Assembly: GCA_023411795.1 (NCBI GenBank)
Contig: JAEYOK010000018.1
Location: 1-64,000, forward strand
Length of the DNA stretch: 64,000 nt
Reading direction: 5' to 3'
Source: Bacillota bacterium
GTDB taxonomy: Bacteria > Bacillota > Clostridia > DSM-8532
Part shown: piece after piece, positions 16,061 through 24,260 of the stretch
Numbering within the stretch: position 1 is the stretch's first letter
Layout: each line of letters opens with the position of its first letter
The notes under the pieces: generated by a model
Seen by the model: the letters and a program-made list of their open reading frames with translations, nothing else
Database searches by the model: none
Told to the model about the DNA's origin: nothing
Translations under genes and position numbers: made by a program

Positions 16061-18187
16061 TCAGTGTCTCACTCTAATCAGACGATTACTTAGTCTGCTT
16101 AGAAGCTCATTTGTAATTGTTCCGCATTTTACAGCCACTTCCTCTGCTCTTATTACTTCATTTCCATCGCGCCCTATAATTGTAACAATTTCATTAGGCT
16201 CCACTTTATCAATGTGTGTAACGTCTATAATAAGCTGATCCATGCAGATTCGTCCTATGATAGGAGCCTTCTGAGATTTCAGCAACACATAGGAATTTGC
16301 TTCTGAGTAATTTCTTGGTATACCGTCTGCATACCCGATTGTTACTATGGCGATTTTAGAATTCTCTTTTGCGGTAAATACTCTACCATAGCTTACACTC
16401 TCTCCCGGTAAAATCTGTTTAACCTGCGCCACTCTAGCTTTGACAGTTAAAACAGGTTGCAGATTTGGTTCAATGCGGGTTCTTTCATTATTGCTTAATA
16501 CTCCATATAGACCAATACCCAAACGCGCATAGTCACAAGGAAGGTCAGAGCAGTTTAGTACCCCGTAAGTTGCTTGAATATGCAGCTTTCCGATATCATA
16601 GTTTTTGGATTTTAGAATGTTCATGACCTTAAAAAAGCGTTCAATTTGCAAATCAGTGTAGGTAATATTATCATCAGTCAAACTATCCGATACACAGAGG
16701 TGGGAGAAAAAGCCCTCTATCATCATGTTTTTCAGCTTATAAATAGCCTCGATTTGTGAAATATCTGAATAATCAATACCTATCCTGTGCATACCCGTAT
16801 CTATTTTTAAATGGACCTTAATTTTCTTTCCACTTTTATTAAGTGCAATCGCATAGTTTGAGTCTATTACAGTTTGCGTCAGCCTATATCTAGCAAGACA
16901 GCCGGCATCACATGGATTTGTATATCCTAGTATTAATATTTCGCCTCTTATACCCTTTTTGCGAAGATGAATCCCCTCTTCAAGCGTCGCAACAGCGAAA
17001 GAATTAATACCTAACTTATTCAAAGCTTTTGCGATAATTATGTCGCCATGCCCATATGCATTGGCTTTTACAACTGCCATCAACTTGCATTGCTCGGGTA
17101 ACCGGCTCTGAAACATTCTCACATTATGTTCAAGTGCTGTAAGATCTATTTCGGTCCATGCCCTATTGGTGTTTGACGATTTCGCCATATGGAACTTATC
17201 CCATAATATAAATAATATCCAAGCCGAAGCTAAACTGATGGTACTTACTGAAAGAAAATGTACCAGACTGTTGTCAATAAAAAGATGTCCAAGGCCTGTG
17301 ATTTTTGAGAAACCCCGTAATACTACGATTATCCAAGGATGTATGATATAAATAAGCAGGGATATTGTACGTATATTTTTACTGCTCTTAATATCAATTG
17401 AAAGTAATATTCGGAATAAAAAATACATAACCGGCAGCAGCATAATATACATACTGTCATGCCGCTGGAAATTATATTTATAAAGCAGAAGTCCTTCAAT
17501 AAATAGAAGTATTCCAGAGACACCCAAACCAGAAATTGTCTTCGTAATTAAAATACTCTTTTTACTATTGTAAATAAACATACCTAAGATAATAAATATT
17601 GGTGCAAAAAATAGACCGTTTCTTGTATAGTCAAAAACTATAAAAATGTAATAATAAAAAGTCTTAAGAAATGGTATCTGTACTGATAGTCCATAGTAGC
17701 TATCTCCTAAAAGCCCGATGATATACAAAATGGCCGAAAAGATTAGTGCTAAATTATACCCTGCCTTTCTAACAAGTATAGTGATAATTATTATTCCAAT
17801 AACCACTGAAGGAAGATACCACAGATGATAGAAAGTACCATCAATAAATATTTTCTTGAAAATCTCAAGTAATGACACAGGCTCGCTAAAAAACCCGGTA
17901 TATATGTTAAGTGGAATATATAGAGAAATTGAAATGGCGTAAATAACCCCGAGTTTTTTTATTAAAGCCCCTATATAATTCATGTCATTATAATTAACAT
18001 GTGATGTTAAAAAATAACCCGTCACCATGAAAAAGAAGGGCACTCCTACTCTGGCTATAATACGGGTCAATATAAAGTCTGCCACTTCACTATAGGACAA
18101 TAGTGGTGAGGTATGAATTGCAATTATTAGGAACGAAGCAATCAGACGGAATCTATCCAATGCACCTGTTTGTTTATGGGAAGTCAT
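16061..18187 (-). CDS. vanT: Membrane-bound serine/alanine racemase VanT (acyltransferase-racemase fusion)
   Basis: A 708-residue two-part protein. Residues about 1-335 form an acyltransferase_3-like membrane domain with about ten hydrophobic segments (RLIASFLIIAIHTSP start). Residues about 345-708 form a fold-type III PLP racemase: VVKANAYGHG carries the PLP lysine, VSYGR the catalytic tyrosine loop, and IGYADGIPRNYS and GRICMDQ are intact. VanT of the C, E and G clusters racemises L-serine to D-serine, supplying the substrate of the D-Ala-D-Ser ligase. The start follows GGAGG, five bases after the vanXY stop. No truncation is seen. Confidence 0.9.
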   Translation of the reverse strand: MTSHKQTGALDRFRLIASFLIIAIHTSPLLSYSEVADFILTRIIARVGVPFFFMVTGYFLTSHVNYNDMNYIGALIKKLGVIYAISISLYIPLNIYTGFFSEPVSLLEIFKKIFIDGTFYHLWYLPSVVIGIIIITILVRKAGYNLALIFSAILYIIGLLGDSYYGLSVQIPFLKTFYYYIFIVFDYTRNGLFFAPIFIILGMFIYNSKKSILITKTISGLGVSGILLFIEGLLLYKYNFQRHDSMYIMLLPVMYFLFRILLSIDIKSSKNIRTISLLIYIIHPWIIVVLRGFSKITGLGHLFIDNSLVHFLSVSTISLASAWILFILWDKFHMAKSSNTNRAWTEIDLTALEHNVRMFQSRLPEQCKLMAVVKANAYGHGDIIIAKALNKLGINSFAVATLEEGIHLRKKGIRGEILILGYTNPCDAGCLARYRLTQTVIDSNYAIALNKSGKKIKVHLKIDTGMHRIGIDYSDISQIEAIYKLKNMMIEGFFSHLCVSDSLTDDNITYTDLQIERFFKVMNILKSKNYDIGKLHIQATYGVLNCSDLPCDYARLGIGLYGVLSNNERTRIEPNLQPVLTVKARVAQVKQILPGESVSYGRVFTAKENSKIAIVTIGYADGIPRNYSEANSYVLLKSQKAPIIGRICMDQLIIDVTHIDKVEPNEIVTIIGRDGNEVIRAEEVAVKCGTITNELLSRLSNRLIRVRH

Positions 18188-18192
18188 GAGTT

Positions 18193-18948
18193 TTACCTCC
18201 AGATTGTGACGATAAAGCCGTCAACATTATTACCTGATATTTGATAGCAATCATCTTCCGATAAATGGATAGTTGTGTTATCGGAAGTAGCGGGTACATA
18301 AAAAATCTCAAATAATTTAGCGTGCTGATATTTGATGAAATGCTTTCCCTCATATGGGAAGTTTTTAATGAACAGGATATACTCCTCCAAGCTCAAACCG
18401 TAATCCTGTAATATCTGAGCATGGGGATAACCAATATAGCGGAAATGCCATGGCTCATAGGATATACCTGTATACTGCTCTTTTTCCTTTTTATATCGTT
18501 CTATAAAGCCATAGCTAGTGGCTTTTTTTCGAAAAACGCCACATACACCGGTATAAGGAAATTCTGGGCGAATGAAGTCAATATGATTAGCCTTTTTAGC
18601 TAAATCGATAGCCAACCCTGTTTGGTGCTCACTTCGATTAGGCAAAGCAACATATTTATTAGTAAACACTTCGCCATTCATCATTAGTGATTCGTCATAT
18701 ATTTTTTCTTGCTCTTGACTTGTCCTAAACCCACTTACGGGTATAATCTCATTTTGATGATCGATGGATTTTAGAAGTTGTCCCAACAGGATAGATGCTT
18801 TTAATTCCAGCAGGATATCATTGCTGGCGGAATTAATCGGAAGCATCTTTGTGGAATAATAAAAATCATCATGGATTGGGTGATCCCGATTAACCAAAAC
18901 TAGACAGCCCTTATAAATATCTTTTCTATATAATTCTATAGCTTTCAT
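18193..18948 (-). CDS. vanXY: D,D-dipeptidase/D,D-carboxypeptidase VanXY
   Basis: A 251-residue zinc peptidase of the VanY family. SEHQTGLAID supplies the first His and Asp zinc ligands, and EPWHFRYIG supplies the catalytic Glu and second His. SGFRTSQEQ is the family substrate loop. There is no signal peptide or membrane anchor, as in the cytoplasmic bifunctional VanXY of C, E and G type clusters, which removes D-Ala-D-Ala and terminal D-Ala so that modified precursors dominate. Its ATG overlaps the vanG stop by 4 bp. Confidence 0.88.
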   Translation of the reverse strand: MKAIELYRKDIYKGCLVLVNRDHPIHDDFYYSTKMLPINSASNDILLELKASILLGQLLKSIDHQNEIIPVSGFRTSQEQEKIYDESLMMNGEVFTNKYVALPNRSEHQTGLAIDLAKKANHIDFIRPEFPYTGVCGVFRKKATSYGFIERYKKEKEQYTGISYEPWHFRYIGYPHAQILQDYGLSLEEYILFIKNFPYEGKHFIKYQHAKLFEIFYVPATSDNTTIHLSEDDCYQISGNNVDGFIVTIWR

Positions 18949-19997
18949 TTTTCAAGCCCTAATTGGATGAGCTTGTCCAAAATATCCGGGAACTGCAATC
19001 CTATACCTTTCATCATGTTTGGGTAACGACTGTGAGTGGTAAAACCGGGAATTGTATTTACCTCATTAAAAACGACTTCTTTACCGGGCGTTAGAAACAT
19101 ATCAACTCTGGCAAAGCCCTTACAGCCAAGGGCTTTGTAAATAACAGCGGCAGTTTTTTTAATGCGAATAGCGGTTATTGTATCAATTCGGGCAGGCATA
19201 TGAATTTTAGAACTTTTTAAAGTATATTTTTCGGTATAGTCAAAAAAGCCATCGGTAAGTTCAATCTCATCCACTTCACCCATTATCAACTCATTATTTC
19301 CGAGAATGGCGCAACCAACCTCAAAGCCCTCAATATTCTCTTCAACAATAACCTGATCATCATGCTTAAATGCATTAATAATAGCATTATACAGCTCTCT
19401 TTTTTCAAAAACTTTCGTGATTCCGAAGGATGAGCCTGACTTAACCGGCTTTACAAATAAGGGATAATTTAAACATGATACCTGTTCCAGCATTTTACGC
19501 TCTGAAAAAAACCTATTTAACGTAACAGATGGAGGAACTCTGATGCCTTCCATAGCCACAAGCTTATGGGCTCTGTCTTTATCCATGCACAAAGCCGATG
19601 ATAGTGTCCCGCAGCCAACAAACGGAATACCGGCGAGCTCAAGTAAGCCTTGTAAGGTTCCATCCTCTCCGTTTTTGCCGTGTAGTACTGGAAAGACTAT
19701 ATCGATTTTTCTTACCTTTGCCAAACCATCTTTTATTTCAATTATTTTACATGTGTTTCTGTCAGGAGAAAGAATTACGGGTACGCACTCTGACTTATCC
19801 AAATGCCATGTATTATCGAGGATTCTTTCAGCATCTCCGTAATACCGGTACCAACGCCCGTCCCAGGTGATGCCAATTAGAATAGCTTCATATTTACAAG
19901 AGTCTATATTTTTTATAACGCAATAGGCTGATTGGAGGGATACCTCATACTCCGTTGAGTAGCCCCCGAATATAATAACAACTCTTTTTATATCCAT
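18945..19997 (-). CDS. vanG: D-alanine--D-serine ligase, VanG type
   Basis: A 350-residue ATP-grasp ligase that would make D-Ala-D-Ser for the peptidoglycan precursor terminus, lowering vancomycin affinity. The N-terminal FGGYSTEYEVSLQSA, the HGKNGEDGTLQGLLEL motif, VKSGSSFG and FNEVNTIPGFT are complete. The omega-loop reads DYTEKYTLKSSKIHMP: the EKY form is that of D-Ala-D-Ser ligases rather than of D-Ala-D-Lac ligases (VanA/B). The start at 19997 follows GGGAG; an in-frame upstream ATG (20051) lacks a ribosome site. It is the first structural gene of the cluster. Confidence 0.9.
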   Translation of the reverse strand: MDIKRVVIIFGGYSTEYEVSLQSAYCVIKNIDSCKYEAILIGITWDGRWYRYYGDAERILDNTWHLDKSECVPVILSPDRNTCKIIEIKDGLAKVRKIDIVFPVLHGKNGEDGTLQGLLELAGIPFVGCGTLSSALCMDKDRAHKLVAMEGIRVPPSVTLNRFFSERKMLEQVSCLNYPLFVKPVKSGSSFGITKVFEKRELYNAIINAFKHDDQVIVEENIEGFEVGCAILGNNELIMGEVDEIELTDGFFDYTEKYTLKSSKIHMPARIDTITAIRIKKTAAVIYKALGCKGFARVDMFLTPGKEVVFNEVNTIPGFTTHSRYPNMMKGIGLQFPDILDKLIQLGLEK

Positions 19998-20043
19998 TAC
20001 AATTATCTCCCTTTCGTAAATAGCTAGAATTCTCGGTATAATT

Positions 20044-20092
20044 AAAAGCACTCTCTGTCTTCAGTACATATGGTACTAAAACAAAGAGCGCT
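20044..20092 (-). promoter_or_regulatory. Hairpin between vanS and vanG
   Basis: On the minus strand AGCGCTCT pairs with AGAGAGTGCT, with an inner AGTAC/GTACT stem, and TTTTAATTAT follows. It could end the vanRS transcript, or lie in the leader of a separate vanG transcript. It separates regulatory from structural genes, as expected if the cluster has two promoters. Confidence 0.45.
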
Positions 20093-20130
20093 GTTTTTAC
20101 GTTTTATAAAAAGAAAACCTTATTTCTTTC

Positions 20131-20159
20131 CGGAATTTATCTTACGAATTTCTTATACA
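20131..20159 (-). promoter_or_regulatory. Candidate VanR-binding direct repeats upstream of vanG
   Basis: On the minus strand two similar boxes follow one another, TAAGAAATTC and TAAGATAAATTC, the second preceded by TTCG. Direct repeats are usual for OmpR-type regulators, and the TCGTAAGA core resembles the VanR box described for vanA-type promoters. A TATAAA lies about 25 bases downstream as a possible -10. This is pattern matching by eye. Confidence 0.4.
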
Positions 20160-20170
20160 AGCTAATGCTA

Positions 20171-21271
20171 TTAATTTATAGTTGGTAAAAAGACTGTAAA
20201 CTCAATAATTTCGTTTTTACTTGTTGCGGTAATTGTTCCATTATGTAGCTCAATAATCTCCTTAGCTATAGCAAGCCCCAATCCCGCTCCTCCGGTTTTT
20301 GTGGCACGTGAAGAATCCAAACGATAAAACCTTTCAAAAATTCGATCTAACATTTCTTCGGAGATAGTATTCCCCTGGTTTCTAAACCAAATATAGATGC
20401 CTTCTTGCTTTTTGGATGTCTCAACTTCTATGGTGCTATTTTCGAAGCTGTAGTTTATAGCGTTTTTTAACAGGTTATCAAAAACACGTCCCATCTTATT
20501 TGCATCACACTTTAATTCTATATTGGGTTCGGCCAGTAAAGTGTACTGTAAATTCTTCTCAGTAAATAAAGGTTTAAATTCAAATGTTAGCTGTTCCAGC
20601 ATTCTGGTTAAGTTAACACGGCTGATTTCAAGAGTCAGTTGGCTAAGATTAAACCTTGTAATCTCAAAAAATTCATTAATTAAATCCTCCAGCCGCTCTG
20701 CTTTTTCAAGTGAAATTGACATATATTTATCCCGCAGTTCTTCGGATATCTGCTTCTCATCACGTAGCAGAGTCAGGTAGCCTATAACAGATGTGAGCGG
20801 TGTCTTCAAGTCATGTGCCAAATAAACAATCAAATCGTTCTTGCGTTGTTCTGCCTCTTTCGCCAAGCGCACATTTCTGATTGATTCCTGCTTCATTTGA
20901 TTCATTCTATCCTCCACATGCTTCAGTTCAGGTGGAAGATGTATCAATTCATCGTTCGTTACAACCAATAAATTACTTGCCTCTACTATGGTATCCATAT
21001 ATGCAAAAGTCTTTTTCCAGTAAATAAGAAAAATAAAAATAAATCCAATTAACCAGCAAAAACAGAAAAATAATAACCAATATCTTTTGACTATATTCAA
21101 CAAAGGAAATAAAAATTCATCTCCATACCATGTAAATCTTGAACCTATATACAGTGCACCGAAAAAAGTAGCAACTAAAGCAAAGCTGAAAATAGCAAGT
21201 GAAATAAAAAATCTACGAAGTATTTCTTTTGATAAACTATTGGCGGCATTACTTACCCTAATTTTACTCAA
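20171..21271 (-). CDS. vanS: Sensor histidine kinase VanS
   Basis: A 366-residue membrane sensor kinase; an in-frame ATG at 21328 would make it 385 residues but would overlap vanR by 65 bp without a ribosome site, so I prefer the TTG at 21271, which overlaps the vanR stop and gives the length usual for VanS of G type. Two membrane helices frame a very short extracellular loop of about 20 residues. The H-box is AHDLKTPLTSV, followed by the N-box (DNLLKNAINYS) and glycine-rich ATP boxes (GGAGLGLAI). It should sense glycopeptide or cell-wall stress and phosphorylate VanR. Confidence 0.85.
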   Translation of the reverse strand: MSKIRVSNAANSLSKEILRRFFISLAIFSFALVATFFGALYIGSRFTWYGDEFLFPLLNIVKRYWLLFFCFCWLIGFIFIFLIYWKKTFAYMDTIVEASNLLVVTNDELIHLPPELKHVEDRMNQMKQESIRNVRLAKEAEQRKNDLIVYLAHDLKTPLTSVIGYLTLLRDEKQISEELRDKYMSISLEKAERLEDLINEFFEITRFNLSQLTLEISRVNLTRMLEQLTFEFKPLFTEKNLQYTLLAEPNIELKCDANKMGRVFDNLLKNAINYSFENSTIEVETSKKQEGIYIWFRNQGNTISEEMLDRIFERFYRLDSSRATKTGGAGLGLAIAKEIIELHNGTITATSKNEIIEFTVFLPTIN

Positions 21272-21968
21272 TTGTATAACCAACCCCCCATACAGTTTTA
21301 ATAAACTTTGGTTTTCGTGACGGCTCATTCATTTTTTCGCGAAGCCGGGCTATGTGGGCCATAACAGTATTGTTGTTATCCAAGTATTTAAGACCCCATA
21401 CAGCTTCAAAGAGCTCTTCAGATGAGACAACTTTACCTTTGTTTTTACATAGATGCCATAGAATTGAGAACTCGATGGGTGTCAGTAATAAATCCTTACC
21501 ATATAAAGAGCATCTGTGTGAATCCTTGTTAATTATTAGTCCGGCAAAATCATATTCATTAACTGATTCTAGCTGATTTATTTTTTCCTCATTATTATTG
21601 TATTTCAAATACCTTCTTAACTGAGTTTTAACACGGGCTACCAGCTCTACGGGATTAAAGGGCTTTGTTATATAATCGTCTGCGCCTAGTGTCAAGCCCA
21701 TTATTTTATCAATATCCTCAACTTTTGCAGTCAACATTATAACGGGGAAAAAGTACTTTTCCCGTATCTTCTGGCAGAGCAAAAAGCCATCAATACCCGG
21801 CATCATTACATCCAATATTGCAAGATCCAGGCTTTCATTTTCAACGCATTTCAGTGCATCCTGTCCGTTGTAAAATTTGTGGACAATGTAATCTTCATTT
21901 TTCAAGTATACTTCGATTAAATCAGCTATAGCGTTCTCATCGTCAACTACAAGAATTTTGTTTGCCAT
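21264..21968 (-). CDS. vanR: Response regulator VanR (OmpR family)
   Basis: A 234-residue regulator with an N-terminal receiver (acidic pair DD at 9-10, phosphoacceptor Asp53 in LDVMMPG, Lys in ITKPF) and a C-terminal winged helix (about 135-232, LTPIEFSILWHLC and VWGVGYTI). It should activate the vanG-XY-T genes. The order R-S-G-XY-T is that of the C. difficile vanG-like cluster. The ATG follows CAGGGAG. Confidence 0.88.
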   Translation of the reverse strand: MANKILVVDDENAIADLIEVYLKNEDYIVHKFYNGQDALKCVENESLDLAILDVMMPGIDGFLLCQKIREKYFFPVIMLTAKVEDIDKIMGLTLGADDYITKPFNPVELVARVKTQLRRYLKYNNNEEKINQLESVNEYDFAGLIINKDSHRCSLYGKDLLLTPIEFSILWHLCKNKGKVVSSEELFEAVWGLKYLDNNNTVMAHIARLREKMNEPSRKPKFIKTVWGVGYTIE

Positions 21969-22169
21969 AAGTTTCTCAACTCCCTGTTGGGTACACCGTC
22001 ATTTATTGGATTGAAAGGATTGTCCCATTAGATGAAATCGTTAGGTCCAAAAGGTCGGACATCTTTAATAATCTTATCACAAAGCCGACAATAATTTGCA
22101 ATTTTTGTCTTATTAAATACTTAAGATTTTATGACAAAACCTAAAATCAGTGTTGATTGAAAAAGCCAG

Positions 22170-22198
22170 TTGACAAATTTCACTTAGAGACATATTAT
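22170..22198 (+). promoter_or_regulatory. Sigma-A promoter of the aroF-pheA transcript
   Basis: TTGACA at 22170-22175 and TATTAT at 22193-22198 are separated by exactly 17 bases. The promoter sits directly upstream of the T-box leader, so transcription would start near 22205. Confidence 0.75.
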
Positions 22199-22205
22199 AT
22201 TAGAA

Positions 22206-22512
22206 ATTACATATTGAAAATACAGTGACAGGGAAACGCTTTTTTCAAAAGCGCGGAAATTCCATGACTTACAGGGAGAAGCCATCAAGACTGAGAGTGG
22301 TTTTATGAAACAAGATTTTCCGAAGTTCTCCCTCGAGTACACAAGCTAAATGCGTAAGCTAGTAGGCGAGTGCGTAATCCCGGCGTTATAAGGGAAGGAT
22401 ATCGGTTAATTATTAAATTGACCCGTATTTGATTAGAGTGCATCATTGATGAATTTGGGTGGTACCGCGGAGTATATAGCCTTCGTCCCTTTTATAGGGA
22501 TGAAGGCTTTTT
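22206..22512 (+). ncRNA. T-box leader (tRNA-sensing riboswitch)
   Basis: The conserved T-box core GGGTGGTACCGCGG is at 22457-22470. It is followed by an intrinsic terminator, stem AGCCTTCGTCCCT (22478-22490) with AGGGATGAAGGCT (22496-22508) and a T-run. Upstream, GGGAGAA pairs with TTCTCCC as part of a long Stem I. Just 3' of that stem is GAGTACACA, in which TAC (22338-22340) is the most likely specifier codon; it would read uncharged tRNA-Tyr. The specifier call is tentative; the T-box itself is not. Confidence 0.88.
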
Positions 22513-22565
22513 GGTATGTAAAAACATTTGGGTAGAATAAATCGTATTAATAGGAGGACGCATCA

Positions 22566-24128
22566 ATGATTATTGTATTAAAACCGGGTATGGATGACGC
22601 TAAAGTAGATTTATTAAAGAGTTGGCTGACTGATAAAGGTCTAGATATTTTCCCTATTTACGGAGCAGAGAAAACGGTTCTCGGGCTCGTTGGGGATACT
22701 TCCCATCTTTCTATTGACGAAGTAAGCATGCATGAAGCAGTTGAAAAAGTTTTAAAAGTGCAGGAACCTTACAAAAAGGCCAATCGGAAATTTCATCCGG
22801 AAAACACTACTATCAAGGTAGGTAATGTTCTGGTAGGTGGTAAGGACTTGGTTGTCATTGCCGGGCCTTGCTCTGTTGAATCAGAGGAACAGATTCTACA
22901 GATTGCCCAGCAAGTTAAAAACTTTGGAGCCAGTATGCTTCGTGGCGGAGCCTTCAAGCCCCGTACCTCTCCCTATGCCTTTCAGGGTTTAAGAACCGAA
23001 GGGCTCATGCTCTTAAAAAGAGCCGGAGACGCTACCGGTCTTCCAATAGTTTCTGAAATCACAAACCCTACCTATCTGGAAATTTTTGAACAATATGTGG
23101 ATCTCATTCAAGTAGGTGCCAGAAATATGCAAAACTTTGAGCTTTTAAAGGAACTGGGTAGAATAAAAAAACCCATACTTTTAAAGAGAGGTTTTGCCAA
23201 TACACTGGAAGAGCTGTTAATGGCATGTGAATACATTATGAACGAAGGTAATCAGAACGTTATTTTGTGTGAAAGAGGGATCAGAACTCACGAAACCTAC
23301 ACACGCAACACTCTTGACCTAAGTGCTGTTCCTGCTTTGAAGCGTATAAGTCACCTACCGGTTTTGGTTGACCCCAGTCATGGCAGTGGACTTTCATGGA
23401 TGGTAGAACCTCTTTCGAAAGCTGCCATTGCTGCCGGTGCTGACGGGATTATCATTGAGGTTCATAATAATCCAAGTAGAGCCCTTTCTGACGGTCCACA
23501 GTCTATTACTCCCTCAGAGTTTTCCTACATTATGCCTAAACTCAGAGAATACGCCCACCTTGAAGGAAAGCGTATTTCCATACCTCACACCGTAGCCTAT
23601 GCAGGAACTCCGGGGTCCTTTGCCAATGAGGCAGCCGAAAAGGTATACCCAACCTACGTATTAACCGGATTGGAACGGTTCGAAGATGTTTTTGAGGCCG
23701 TTCTAAACGATAAAATTGAAATAGGTGTTGTTCCTGTTGAAAACTCTCTCGCAGGTAAGGTTAAAGATGTAGAAAGGTTACTTGAAAATGAAAAGGTTGA
23801 AATAATCAATAGAATAAAGCTGCCTATCAGGCAAATGCTGGTAGCCCCTGTAGGAACCGAATTATCCAGCATACGCAAAATATATTCTCATGAAAAGGCG
23901 TTGGAGCAGTGCAAGAAGTTTCTTGCTTCTATGCCTGAATGCAGGCTCATCCCCTATTCTACAACCTCGGCCGCCGCTTCTGCTGTAGCTGCACTCAATG
24001 ATAAATGTTCAGCAGCCATAGCCAGTGAAACTGCTGCCCGTCTTAACCGTCTTGAGATAATAAAAGATTCTATTCAGGATGAGGAAGATAATTATACGGA
24101 ATTTGTTGTGTTCAGAATTAAAAAGTAG
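22566..24128 (+). CDS. aroF-pheA: DAHP synthase fused to prephenate dehydratase
   Basis: A 520-residue fusion. Residues 1-70 are the ferredoxin-like N-terminal domain of type I-beta DAHP synthases, and about 75-335 form the barrel (AGPCSVESEEQ, GGAFKPRTSPYAFQG, HGSG). This half condenses PEP with erythrose 4-phosphate. Residues about 345-520 are a prephenate dehydratase catalytic domain (AYAGTPGSFANEAA, VPVENSLAG) that makes phenylpyruvate. The dehydratase TRF motif is changed to TEF near 511, and the ACT regulatory domain that normally follows is absent. Control therefore appears to lie mainly in the T-box leader. The ATG follows AGGAGG. No other aromatic pathway gene is adjacent. Confidence 0.87.
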   Translation: MIIVLKPGMDDAKVDLLKSWLTDKGLDIFPIYGAEKTVLGLVGDTSHLSIDEVSMHEAVEKVLKVQEPYKKANRKFHPENTTIKVGNVLVGGKDLVVIAGPCSVESEEQILQIAQQVKNFGASMLRGGAFKPRTSPYAFQGLRTEGLMLLKRAGDATGLPIVSEITNPTYLEIFEQYVDLIQVGARNMQNFELLKELGRIKKPILLKRGFANTLEELLMACEYIMNEGNQNVILCERGIRTHETYTRNTLDLSAVPALKRISHLPVLVDPSHGSGLSWMVEPLSKAAIAAGADGIIIEVHNNPSRALSDGPQSITPSEFSYIMPKLREYAHLEGKRISIPHTVAYAGTPGSFANEAAEKVYPTYVLTGLERFEDVFEAVLNDKIEIGVVPVENSLAGKVKDVERLLENEKVEIINRIKLPIRQMLVAPVGTELSSIRKIYSHEKALEQCKKFLASMPECRLIPYSTTSAAASAVAALNDKCSAAIASETAARLNRLEIIKDSIQDEEDNYTEFVVFRIKK

Positions 24129-24260
24129 GTTTGTGAGCAAAATGTGGAATATAAATGGTCCCCTTTGCATTAGCATAGGTGGGATTATCTTCGCCGACAT
24201 GAACTTTTTAATAGATATAACGTCTAATATGATTAAATAGAAAATTCATAGGAGGAAGTA

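Noticed and set aside
18193..18948. Calling this peptidase VanY
   Set aside because: It has no membrane anchor or signal peptide and sits between the ligase and VanT genes, which is the position and form of VanXY.
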